A stretch of DNA of 64,000 nt. Source: Phoebastria nigripes. Its lineage: Eukaryota > Chordata > Aves > Procellariiformes > Diomedeidae. The translations under genes were made by a program, and so were the position numbers. The stretch covers positions 547,119 through 611,118 of the forward strand of contig JAYKAV010002607.1 of the NCBI GenBank assembly GCA_035582835.1, read 5' to 3'. The notes under the pieces are model-generated. The model did not search any database, was not told the DNA's origin, and worked only from the letters and a program-made list of their open reading frames with translations. Numbering within the stretch: the first letter of the stretch is position 1; each line of letters starts with the position of its first letter. This document shows positions 1-11,700 of the stretch, piece after piece.

Positions 1-1114
1 TCAGACATTATTTATGGCTATTGAGAATACCAGAGTTCTAGGAAGGGCTTAAAGGTTTGAGAGGGATGTGATCCTTTCCTCTCCCTGATGTGATCCAGCC
101 AATTGTTAATGCAGGTTACATAACTTCCGCAGTGACCCATAACTCCCCAGTTTGTCTGGGGATGAGCAAACTCTACTGAAAGAGTAAGAAAAGCAAAACC
201 TGCCTTTGTCATTCAGTAGATGGTGCTCTTCCCTTCTCCTGAAGTTATGGCTCATGCTGCTGATGCATTAGGTGCCATACTTCAGAAGTGATTTAAGTCT
301 ACCTCTTGTGCCACCACTGCTTGCTATGTGTTTTGCCAAGATTTGAATGTTAACTCCTGTGCCCAGGCCAAGTCAGATTTTATCTTGTTTACTTCATTTA
401 TCCAAAACGTCCCACCTTCTCACCTGACAAGGACTAGTTAACAATACATGAGGCTTGGGTCTACCAACATTTTGCTGTCAGTCCCCAGGAAAGAAACAGT
501 ATATGCATTGTGCATGGACTTGATATGTCCCCAGAAGCAGAGCTGCTGGTTTTCCATTGGGGTGTAGCGCTGTTCTGAAATGTCTCTCCCACTCAGGCAC
601 CAGTACAGACCTCTGTCAGCTATCTGGCTTTACAGGACCTACATCTACATTGGTGGACTCCAAAGGGTCCAAAGGGTGAGTGCCCATGTCCTGGCACCCA
701 ACTTAACTAACCTATTCCTGACCTGTGCTGGAGCAAGAACTGGGCATGCTCCAGCCTCCACCTGCCATCCTGCACCTTGGTTCCCATCAGAAGAAAACCT
801 GACAATAGCTGTTCCTGCAGTCCTTGATCTGGATTTTGCAGAAATGCTGAAGGCATGTAAGAGCATGCATCTCCTGCTCAGTCTGGAGACAACCTGAGGG
901 ATAAGGTTTAAAGAGTCAGAAAAGTTGCAACCAAAACCCCAAGCTAGAAGATTAAGCTCAAGGATCAGGATGTGGCTGGAACTGCCAACAAGGCTTCCCA
1001 CATAGCACCTGATGGACAGGGCAGATTCCTAGAAGGCTTTATTGAAAAGACAAAGAGACATTTCCTTCTTGTGGAAGGAAGAGTTGCTTGTTGTATTGTA
1101 AGCTTATTTAATTT
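1..1114. other. No supported feature
   Basis: I see no gene, RNA or recognisable repeat here. Open frames are short and overlap on both strands, as expected by chance. Recognisable CR1 sequence starts only near 1115. Confidence 0.6.
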
Positions 1115-2216
1115 TGGAACACATTTCTGGGCACATGAAGGAGAAGATGACTGGAAAAAGCCAGCATGGATTTACCAACGATAAATCATGCCTGAGCAAC
1201 CCAATTGCCTTGCAGATGGGGCAAGAGCAGTCAATGTCATTTACATTGACTTTACCAAGGCTTTCAACTCTGTCTCCCACAATGGCCTTGTGTCCAAGTT
1301 AGGCTATGAATGTCTGGATGGGCCGACAACTAACTGAGTAAAAAGGTAGTTGGATGATTGTGCTCAAATGGTAGGAGGTAACCGGTTATACTTTACCTGG
1401 AGGCAGGTTACAAGTGGAGAATTGCAGAAGTCTATCCTGGGACCTGTCCTGTTTAACAGCTTTATCACCTGGAAGAGGTTACTGAGTGCACTCTCATCAA
1501 ATCTGCAGATGAACTCAGACGGGGGGCACTGTCAATACCCACAAGGGGAGGGCTGCCACTCAGAGACACCTAGACAGGCAGGAGGAACGAGCTGGCAGGA
1601 ACCTTATGAAATTAATCAAGGACAAATGCAAAGTCCTGCACCTGGAAAGGAAGAACCCTTGGCAATGCTGTAGGCTAGGGACAGACTGACAGGGGAGCAG
1701 TGCTGTGGGGAAGGCCCTGGGGTCCTGGTGGCAGTGAGCTCAACACAAGCCAGCAGTGTGCCCTGGCAGGAAAGGAGGTTGAGAGAAGGGATTAGCTCTC
1801 TGTACTCAGCACTCGCTGAACCACCTCTAGATACAGTGTCCAGTTTTGGACCCGTGATGACAAGAAAGACATCAATAAACTGGACTGAGTCCAGTGGGGG
1901 GACCCTAAGGTGGTTGGGTTTGCAGCACTTCTGCTGTGTGGGGACGGTTAGGGATGGGGCTGGTTAAGCCTGAGGAAGAGATGGCTTTTGAGGGGGACCT
2001 AACAGCAGCCCTCCTAGTACCTATGGGGGGGGCGGTAAGGGGAGGGATCCAGGCTGTTCCCAGCAGTGCATGGCAAGAGCTTGAGAGAAAATGGGCTGAA
2101 AACAGTTTTCACCATGAGGACAGTCATGCAGGGGTGCAGGTTGCACAGAGAGGCTGGAGGCTGGACCAGAGACCTCCTGCGGTCCCTTCCAGCCCTAATT
2201 GTCCTGTGACCCTATG
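1115..2216 (+). mobile_element. Decayed CR1 LINE fragment (RT domain to 3' end)
   Basis: This is an old avian CR1 copy. Seen: in scattered frames it reads like the CR1 reverse transcriptase, with SQHGFTNDKSCLSN near 1163, then a relic of the box A region reading roughly IDFTKAFNSVSHN near 1240-1280, ILGPVLFN near 1434, and KCKVLHLERKNPW near 1625. The middle is shortened and broken by stops and shifts. From about 1960 the DNA follows the CR1 3' part (GAAGAGATGGCTTTTGAGGG, then ACCTAACAGCAGCCC), and it ends in a CR1-type tail, GGTCCCTTCCAGCCCTAATT, near 2185-2216. The long block between the RT core and the tail is partly deleted. No frame could make a protein. The subfamily looks like the CR1-C/F group, which is an inference from memory. 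Both boundaries are approximate. Confidence 0.85.
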
Positions 2217-4230
2217 GTATCATAATTCCCAGTTATGTTACAGTTTGCTTTAAAAGCAGAAGCAATCCTGAAAGATTACTGTGGCTGTTAGTGACCTAGG
2301 GTGGGATTTTATTTCAGTCTGCTTTAAAGAGGCAGGAGATGCTCAGAGAAATGTGCACATGGGTGGCCTGCTCATTTGCTCTTCGCTGGGGGAGGAAGAG
2401 CTTGGAGACTTGCATTTGGGCTGGGGATGGGCCCTGCATGGGGAATAGTGAACCTGAGGGGCCTCCCTTGTTCACAGGTTAGCCCTGGGTTCATTTACTT
2501 TGTTGTATTACTCAGAGAGGTGAGGATCCACCAGTGAATTCATTATGAAGACGAAAGAGGGATGAATCAGGGGAAGGGGAAAGATCAGTCTGGGCTGATG
2601 CCAACTTCAGCAGTAGGCCTTGGGTTTTCCTTTGAGAAGCCATTACATAGCACACAGCTGGAAGAAGAGCCCATGATAGAAACTGAAAATAGCTGTAAGT
2701 ACATAAAATGCTAATGGGACGCTTCAGCTGTGAGCAAATGCTGCTGGTTGTTCATTTTCCAAAAAAAATGGCTGCACCTTGTAATAAGGAAGGCATTATG
2801 CACATTCAAATTACGAGCAAAGTTTCTAAAGTATGAAGAATCAAGTCTGATAAAAGGAACCATGTCTCCCCGTCAGTTTATTATAGATTAACATAATCTC
2901 TGTTTTGGTAGACTAAAGGATGCTGCTCCATTACACACGACAATGTCACACCATAAGAGATGGACGGTTTAATAAGTACTAACTATGTATTTTAGCAGTA
3001 TTGCTAGCAAATTAAACTGGTGCTCAAGCTTGTAAAAATGCAAAATATATTAGGCTAGCTTGATTTAAAGTTACTAAGAAAAAGCGGCTCTTTTTACCTT
3101 CCCACTGGATTCCCCAGCTTGCTGCTGATTTCTACCACAGAGTTTCTGCTAGTAGCACCTATTCCCAGCTGGACCTGCAGAAATGTTTCTGACGTACGCT
3201 TGTCTTCTGTCACAATCTGTCTGGGGTTTGCACAACAACCCAAGTGCGGGCCCCTCCAGTCTGCACTGCAGAAAACAAGCCAGAAAGTCTATGACAATAA
3301 TTTTGGAGTGATTGCGTTGCAAAAATAATAATGGAATGAGATATTTGAAGTCTTCTGTCTTTGATACACTGCACAACAATGCTGCAATAGATAAAAATCA
3401 CGCTAAAGGTGGGATGCCTCCGTCACCACTACAGATGAGACACTAGATACTGGAACTATCCCATCTCAGTCTCTAAAGACGTATTTACACACTTAGCACA
3501 CCCTGCAGCACAAACCAGACTACAGACAGTGGACCCACCTTTATTGCAGCATAGCACACTCTTAGTGAAAGGGCCACTGTGCAAAAAAAGACATGGATCT
3601 AGTTTATACAGGAACTAAACCAGAAGTTCCCATGGATGCTCAAGTTCAGATTCTCAGGCTGGATGCAGTCTGGTTTTCATCCTGTACACGAGCAAGGATT
3701 CAGAGACTGCTTGGAGCAGCAAACACATCTTTTTCCAAGCTGGTTTGCTCATCCCTATACAGAGGTGAACATTGGATACAGTTCTTTCTTAGTCTAGCAA
3801 AAATAGTAAAAATAGTCATAAAAATCAATATTCATTATGAGCTATTTCATACTCAAAACAAAATGCAGAGTTGATTTTCAAAGGATTCCTTAAATTAATC
3901 ACTTTGTATTTTGATTTTCTCTTTGTCTCGTATTTAACATGTGCTGTACCATTCTTTACTAGTTGGATTTAAATGAACAGGATTTTTAAGAGCTCTGACT
4001 AATCTTTATAGAATGGGAAAAAATTATTCTGTGAACAAGGGGAAAGCAGGCAGCCCTAATTATCTCCAGCATGGAAGAACTCTATGTCAAAGAAATCCAA
4101 GCTTTGAAATATATTTTCCTGTCAAAGCTTGGCTCATTAATATGCTTATCAGTCATGTACATATTCAAAGTATGTGTCATATAATACAAATCTGAATGCA
4201 TCAGTGTCACGTGGATGAAATATATAATCC

Positions 4231-4244
4231 TTTTTTTTTTTTTT
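4231..4244. repeat. Poly-T tract (14 T)
   Basis: A simple homopolymer. No transposon body attached to it was recognised on either side. Confidence 0.9.
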
Positions 4245-6359
4245 AATTAAGAGCCTTTTCAGAAAAGTATTTATGCTGTTGTGTGGCTGTTGTTCTGTGC
4301 ATCTCTCTCTCCTGCCAAGCCAGCAGGTGGGGGAGGGCTTCCTGCGCACTACAAGGTTCTGGTTTTTCCAGCAGGAAAACTCAAGCAGCCAATAATTTTT
4401 CTAATCCTGAGCTCAAAGCTCAGTAAGGGCTGGTGCTCATCTGTGTGGACAAAAAGCGTTGGCATTAAAATATTTCCCCTTTTTTCCTTCCCCTCCCTTG
4501 TCTTTTCATGTAAATGTTCAAAAATCAGACACCATAAACCATCTCAGAAGACCAGTCATTTGAAATAAGTATTTTCTTAATGTGTATACTTCTTCCCCTT
4601 GCACTTTTCTGCCATTGACACCCTCAATCTGCTGCCAGCTGAGTGCACCTTCCGACAGAGCCTTTGCTATGGGCTGGACCAGGACCGCCTGCACAGTCCC
4701 TGCAGCAAAGCAGGAACATGTGTCTTGCCCACAGGTCTCTGACCTTCATCTCCTATTTCTCTCCCTGCCCCAAAACAGCAAGGGCTGATGTACCTGAAGC
4801 ATAGGAAACTTTCTCCTCCAGCATGTAGAGGAGAGCAACCAGCCAGGCTCCTGCCACCATCAGAAAGCTTTTGGGCAGTTGGAAAGCACCGATTCCTCTT
4901 TGAGGGCTGAAGAAAATAAGCAGCTCTGCTTGGTGTTTTTTTTAAAGGACTAACATGGTTAATAATTTTTTTCTTTGTGGTCTCTCTTTGCCAGCCCCCA
5001 TACATGATGGCTACCTAAATGCCCCATGTTATGGCATCAGGTCAGTTTGTACAAGGAGGAGTGAAGTTTTGCCTGATGCCACCAAGGTTCTCCCAGCTGG
5101 TTTTGCAGCAGAGGGTCAGCAAACGTAGCTGGCAAAAGTGCCAAACAGGGAATGCAGGCGTGTGTTGCCTAAGTCATGTCTGTCCCAGAGGACAGAGGGC
5201 AGAACTAGCAGCACATTTCCCCTGAAGCCTCCTGCTCCTGGAGCGCTCCTTGTACTTGGTGAGTGAACGTATTTCTCAGAGGTACAAAAAAGGGAGAACA
5301 CATTTATTTACTTAGTTTCACGTTTTTCCCCATGCATGTTCTCATGACATCGTCGAAAGCTATCCGACAAGCACAGGTCAGGTACACTTGAAATTACCTG
5401 AACTTCTGCAGATACTTCAGCTTTTGCATAGATTTAGTAAAAAAGTGATTGAAGTCATGTTCATATAAACAGCAGTAGTTTAGTCCTCTCTCTTCTTCTG
5501 GTTTCTTACAGTGAAGGAGTACAGTCAATATTGAAAATACTGTGGAGATGGTTTTTATAAGAAAAATACATTGAGCTAGAGCACCTTATTTCAGTATTAC
5601 ACACTCTACCCAAATTTATTTAACTGTGTCACTGTGAAGCAATTTATCATCATGTTGAAAGAAGAAGGCTAGTTAGTTTGGTTCTACATTTCTGTAAACA
5701 TATGAATTGTATCTTCTAACTTGCAGCACCTTGTTTTTAGCCTCCATACTCCATCTAAAGCAGTCCTGGTGCGAAGGCTGGTGTCTTCCACCTTCCCAAT
5801 GGCCTGTCCATTTTCATTGCTTTCTGTGCAAGGCCTCAAACCCAAAGCAGGCTAATTGGTTGCCCTGACAACTTATTTTTGGTTTAGGGCTTTTTTTGTC
5901 CTCCTTTTTGTTATAGTTACTCACCAGAACACATATGTACTCCTTGCTCTACCTGCTGTCTGAACAGGTATAATTTCCTGTCAAGGGCAGTGTCTCCACT
6001 GAGAGTACAGGGGGTACCCATTTTTAATTAAACACTATTTAAAAATATGTTAGCAGCCACAAAACACAGATGTTAGATCACCAATAGACATTTGCAGATT
6101 ATGGTCACCCCTATGGCCCACCTGACTGATGTACTTCTTAATGTTTTACGTGGCTAACATTAAAAGCTAAGGCAGCACTTACTTAAAATGCATAAAATTT
6201 CATTTTTCTGATTTAAGCAAACTCTAATCCAGTAATTGATAGGGGTTCATGTAACAGAACTGTTCTTCCATCACTCCTGGTTCTGAATATGCAATTTTCA
6301 GACTACTTGGAGTTGAAATCTTCTCCTGATATCCAGGCTTTCAAGGCAAAACAACTACA

Positions 6360-6374
6360 TTATTATTATTATTT
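6360..6374. repeat. (TAT)n microsatellite, five units
   Basis: A short perfect trinucleotide run in unique DNA. Confidence 0.9.
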
Positions 6375-7984
6375 CCAGCTAGATAAATTAGTTACAAGGG
6401 ACATACTGATAAATGCACTTCCTCTTCCCTCCTAAATTCCTGACTTCTTGGTATAAAATGAATCTGGCTGAACTTTTTGTTTGAAGTAAGAGATCGACAT
6501 ATCGATGCAGTATATTCTTCACACTTAGTTTGTCTTTCTCATATTAGCCTTTAATATTCCAGCCCTACTTTCTTTGAATTCCCTGGTTATGCACAGAAGG
6601 AAACCCCTTCTTTCCACATTTAGACTAAACACTGGCAGTGCAGGTCAGGATCCTGGATTGCTTCTTTTATTTATGTTAAACTTGCACCGAACTGAGACCA
6701 GAAGCTTGTTTGGGAGGCAGAAGTGGGGAATATTCTGCCGGCAACACTCAGATCTCAGCCACCCACAGCCAGCCCAAGCCCTGGGGTTAGTTATCCGAAG
6801 TGGTAGATGGAAATGGCCGTGTGCCCCAGACGGGACATGGCGTGTGACCCTGCTGCTTCCCCAGCCAGCCTGTGTGCAGCAGCGCAGGAGGTGATCCCGT
6901 CGGACACCAGGCTAAGCCCTCGCTGCACCAAACTGGGTCAGGAGATGCTATCAGGTGCTGCTTTGCTGTCCTTGCCACGCAAGTCACACTGAGTTTTTCA
7001 TCACTTGGGCTATTTCAACCTCTAATTACCCTGAGTAATAGGGAGTGGAGGGTATTTAGCATATTAGAAAAGAGATCTCTGAGACTGGGTTATTGAACAG
7101 CTGTAGAGAGCAGTGTCCCTTAGGAGCGATTAAGTGCCTTGGGTCTCTAGAAATGACAGAAATTTATGTCTTTATTGATTATTGTCTTAATTTTTGTAAT
7201 CAATAAACTAACTGAGCAGAGTCAGTTTGCTCTTCCAGGCTTTTATTTCTAATTAGAACTAATGAATAGGCAAGAGAACAACACAGAAGAGTCACTGATT
7301 GAGTCATATAACAGATTTCTAAATAAATAGGCTACTTGGTTCCCCCTGGGAAAGAAATCAGCAGCATGTCACTCACAGAGGGTGTTACACTGACAAGTGA
7401 CAGGGATGGTTTTGTTATGTAATATTTAACCCTAAAAATGTTTCTTAAGGCACTGTCAGAGCAGGTTGAAAGCTGTGTAATGTTATATTTCCTTTGAATT
7501 CAGAGAGAGAAAACTTTGCAACCATTTAAGTTCATAATTTGAAACCTAGCAATGATAGGCTTTGGTCAAGAAGGATATATAACTTTTCCACAGAAAGGTA
7601 AATGAACACTGTTTCAGAATATACCAGAGAAGATTTGTTCTTGTGACTGGTTTGGATGATGTAGAGATCACTTTTGAAGTTAAGTTGTTTTGGGTTTTGG
7701 TTTTTTTTTAATACCCCGTGGCTTACGCATGTCTTGCAGAATCCAGCCCCGTGTCCTACCAAGTTAAACTGATGATCCTCCAGAAGGAGAAAATGGTATA
7801 AATAGCTGTCAGGAGGGCAGGACACATAAGTGAGCTGTCTGGAATTTCTACAGATCCTAATGTCAGGCCAATCCTGCGGCACTGATTCAAAGGAAAAAAA
7901 ATCCCATTGGTGTCAAAATGATTTTTTACTCAGTAAGGTCTAGTCTGACTGTATTTTCAAATCTATGAAATAAGCTTAATGGTC

Positions 7985-8016
7985 AAAAAGAAAAAAAAAA
8001 AAAACAAAACCAAAAA
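7985..8016. repeat. A-rich tract upstream of a CR1 copy
   Basis: A 14-base A run is followed by A/C-rich sequence, about 90 bp before the 5' truncation point of the CR1 at 8108. It is probably a simple repeat. It is not the CR1 tail, which lies at the other end of that element. Confidence 0.8.
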
Positions 8017-8107
8017 CCCCACCTAGCTTCAAAGACCTTGAAGTAATAATCATTTCTATACTCCTCACTCTGACAAAATCCATGCAGGGTTCTATGCAAA
8101 GATGTCC

Positions 8108-8690
8108 TTAACTCTGGTTGACAGCCGGCTGAACATGAGCCGACAGTGTGCCCAGGTGGCCAAGAAGGCCAACAGCATCCTGGCTTGTATCAGAAATAGT
8201 GTGGCCAGCAGGAGCAGGGAAGTGATTGTCCCCCTGTACTCGGCACTGGTGAGGCTGCACCTCGAATACTGTGTTCAGTTTTGGGCCCCTCACTACAAGA
8301 AGGACATTGAGGTGCTGGAGCGTGTCCAGAGAAGGGCAACGAAGCTGGTGAAGGGTCTAGAGCACAAGTCACGAGGAGCTGCTGAGGGAACTGGGGTTGT
8401 TCAGCCTGGAGAAAAGGAGGCTGAGGGGAGACCTTATCATGCTCTACAACTACCTGAAAGGAGGTTGGAGTGAGGTGGGTGTCGGTCTCTTCTCCCAAGC
8501 AGCTAGCGATAGGACGAGAGGAAATGGCCTCAAGTTGCACGAAGGGAGGTTTAGATTGGACATTAGGAAAAATGTCTTCACTGAAAGAGTGGTTAAACAT
8601 GGGAACAGGCTGCCTAGGGAAGTGGTTGAGTCACCATCCCTGGAAGTATTTAAAAGACGTGTAGATGAGGCGCTTAGGGACATGGTTTAG
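8108..8690 (+). pseudogene. CR1 ORF2 C-terminal fragment, frameshifted
   Basis: This is the end of the CR1 ORF2 protein, downstream of the catalytic RT boxes. Seen: the first frame reads [38 protein letters not shown] and [18 protein letters not shown] net frameshift near 8375-8395 moves it to the frame with [45 protein letters not shown] and [18 protein letters not shown], ending at a TAG at 8688-8690. Apart from that shift the block is intact. It has no endonuclease and no RT active site, so it cannot act on its own. Confidence 0.9.
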
Positions 8691-8776
8691 TGGGCATGGA
8701 GGTGTTGGGTTGACAGTTGGACTCAATGATCTTAGAGGTCTTTTCCAACCTTAATGATTCTATGATTCTATGATTC
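8108..8776 (+). mobile_element. 5'-truncated CR1 LINE, fairly young
   Basis: The copy keeps the last part of ORF2 and a complete 3' end. The 3' UTR (8691-8776) reads GTTGGACTCAATGATCTTAG, then GGTCTTTTCCAACC, and finishes with repeated ATTCTATG units near 8756-8775, which is the hallmark of avian CR1 tails. The 5' end breaks off inside the RT C-terminal region near 8108, as is usual for CR1 insertions. The tail and coding part look close to the CR1-Y type, an inference from memory. One net frameshift and otherwise clean coding sequence suggest a moderate age, younger than the copies at 1.1 kb and 16.5 kb. No target-site duplication was identified; CR1 copies often lack a clear one. Confidence 0.92.
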
Positions 8777-11700
8777 TGATCTCTTGTGACAAATTCCTAA
8801 ACTAGAAGGATTGGGGCAGGGGTACAACAGAGAACTGGTGATGGACTCTGAGGCCAAAGGAGTTCTCTGCTCATCATTTGTGTCTGGGTTGCAACATCCC
8901 TGGCACCCCCAGAGTGATGCAATGTAGTCACGATCCAGTTTAAAAATTCCATCTCACTGCAGCAAAGATGAAGGGTTGTGGGGCAAGAAACCCTATTTAG
9001 TACATATTGGGGTTCCTTATCGTCCACATTCTCAACCAATGTTTGGTTTGATCTTTTGTATACAATTCTGCATCAGAAAAGAGTGGAGTGCACCATGAAA
9101 TGTTGACCATTAACAGCATGGGGTTTTAGGCATAAGTTCTGCTTGCATTTCTTAATGAGTGCAACTGTTACCTGATACAGTATTTTAAATGAAAAACTGG
9201 AAGCCTCAATGGGGTACACACCTTTTGCACTGAGAATCTAAAAAGCCTTCATTTTCTTGGGTACAGGGCCATCTATTTCTTTTTTTTTTGGTTACTTTAT
9301 TTTGCGAGAGTTTAATACATTTCTGTGTCCTAATGATCCTTGCAGAGATCTTTTGGGTTTGCTTCCTACTATATTCATTGTTTGTCTTCCTTCTTTGTAT
9401 CTGCTGTTTCTTAATCTTTAGCTTTGCTGCTGCTGTTGTTACTGGTAGAAAGATTTTGGAAAGGCACGTCCATATGGTCCTCTGCTGCAGATGCAAGGAC
9501 AGAGGAAATACAGACACAAAGAAAGGGATACAGTGTCTATGAAATCCTCAGATTGGAAGAGGAAATGCAAGTAAGGTAAGAAGAGAAAAATTCTCATTTT
9601 CAGGTGGAGGGTTCTTAATAAAATAGGGCATGAAATTGTAAGATACCATATGGTATTTTAAGCTAATTGTGTCTATTTTGAGATGTCTCACCCCAAAAGC
9701 ATTGACAGAACTCTCATCCCTTAGTACCTAAATGTCACTCCTACTATTCAGCTACACAAGTTTAAAACTGACAATATACGTTTCCACTGCATGTTATCCT
9801 TACAAAACCAAGACCTGGGTGCATTCATTACTCATGTCTATGGGATACCAACGTGATATACCCATGAAAGGAGTTACTGAAGCTAAAGGACAGCGTTGTC
9901 ACAAGAATATACAGATAGGAACCAGTCATTTATAACCATGACCTGGAAATTAGGAGATTTCTAAGCATCAAAGCTGTGAAGTGCTGCTATGCCTTCCTGC
10001 AGAATAGTGAGGGATAAAACTCAAATTCCACTTAAAGACGGCACTTGAATACTTTGAGGGAGGCATTGCACAAAAGTAGCAGGACCTACACCCAACAGCT
10101 CAGGAAGATCCTCATGCCTTACGCACTTTGGAGAAGAGAAGATCTAAGTCCACAGGACAGAGGACACACAGACCAAATTCCTGCACTTTTTTGCTTTCTT
10201 CCTCCTCATCTTTCCATTTTCTCCGTTTCTTTTCATCCTAGTCTGACCTTTCATCACTTTTTACCCCTTCTTTCCTTCTCTATGAGGCGGGAATATGCCT
10301 GGCTTGAGGAAAGTGAGGAAGCGGAGTAAGCACCAGGAGAACAAATAAAGAGGTGGAAAGGTGAAGAACAGACTTAATGAAAATGATCAAGAGCTGTATC
10401 TCAGTGTTCGTGGTGATTGCTTTTTGGTGTTTCAGTCTCAAAGTTTGGGCATTTGATTTTTTTATTTTTCAGTCTCAAAACTATACTAAGAAACTTTGGG
10501 ACCAATTCTCTCTTTTTTTTTTCCCCAAAAAAATTCTTGAGACTTTCTGAGTTTTAAAAGTTCAGTTTACATGGCAAGAATTTACCTGGAAAAGCCCCAC
10601 AAATCCATTCCTGTCACTGAAGTCATCCTTCCCCTCCAAGAAGGAAAGACTTGTTCTTCTCCTGCAAACACTTGCTAAAAATTCTCTGTGAAGAATGGTC
10701 GCAGAGTGTCTGTGGGACTCATCCTCTCTCCCAGCTTTGCCTGTAAATGCAGTCCCTGAATGTAGCTACCGTCCTGTTTTGGAGCCTGCTGTCCTCCACG
10801 AGGGACTGCAGAGCAACTGGAAGCAGTGACGAGCATGGCAGTGTCAGAAGATTTCACGGACTTTGCTTATAATTGCTTAAACAAAAATTTTGCTGTGAGG
10901 AAGTCAATGCAATTTCCTCCTATCACACTTCGATCTGTCAAAAACTCGTGACTTGCCTTTGCATACCAGCAGTAGGTAGCATTTATGGATTTAATGGTGC
11001 AATATGCATGGATGTCTGGCATAGTGACATGCCCCAGAGTGCCCAGAAAGTGCCGACCCACACAGCATTCAGCCACATGGCTGCACCCGCACTGGGCTCT
11101 CTCTGTTCTTTCTTTCCTGGGTGGCAAGGAGCCATGCCCTACCACAATGCCTTCATTGTTGAAACATAAAGAACAAAATGCGCATGTTTAGCCTGATCAG
11201 TACTGGAACAAATCACTTGTACTTATCAGATTGCAAGGCCTTTTCTGGGAACAGAAATTTGGAGTCCTCAGAAACTCCAGCAAAAAAAGCCTCAAAGAAA
11301 ATAGCAACAGTCAGGCAAGTCAAAATACGGTGAGATATCTGCACCTTTGGGTCATGGTGTTTCACTAGGTGCTGTCTCAAACTCATTTGTGTAACTAAGT
11401 ATTATAGAGCTGGCATGACACTTACACATCCAGAGATCTGAACCAGAGGAAAGCAACTTTCTTATCATTAAATACCTACCTGAAATACTAATCCTTACTG
11501 CCTAAAAACAGATTTCTCCCTCTTAGGAAGGCAGGTATGAACTAAAAAATTAGGAATTGCAACCCAGGACAAGACTAGTTCAGTGTGCTCTCTTGCACTA
11601 TTTCATGCCAGGGAAGTTGCCAAAAAGCCATTTGTGGGTAATTACTCCCGAGGAAGTTTCTTCCCCTCCCAGCACTTCAGATAAAATGCTGATGCCACAC

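Larger units (their letters stand above)
2217..8107. other. Unique AT-rich DNA, no gene recognised
   Basis: I recognise no gene or interspersed repeat. The stretch holds short homopolymer and triplet tracts, listed separately, and an AT-rich segment at 2740-3110 with several homeodomain-like TAAT cores, which could be a conserved non-coding element. A TATAAATAG string occurs near 7797 but nothing downstream supports a promoter. The ORFs are short and occur on both strands. Confidence 0.55.

Noticed and set aside
7790..7810. TATAAATAG as a promoter
   Set aside because: No start-site context, exon or CpG support nearby.
9206..9542. Membrane-protein-like ORF (+) and lysine-rich ORF (-) over the same bases
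   Set aside because: Both come from one T-rich stretch; strand overlap and lack of any family likeness point to chance.
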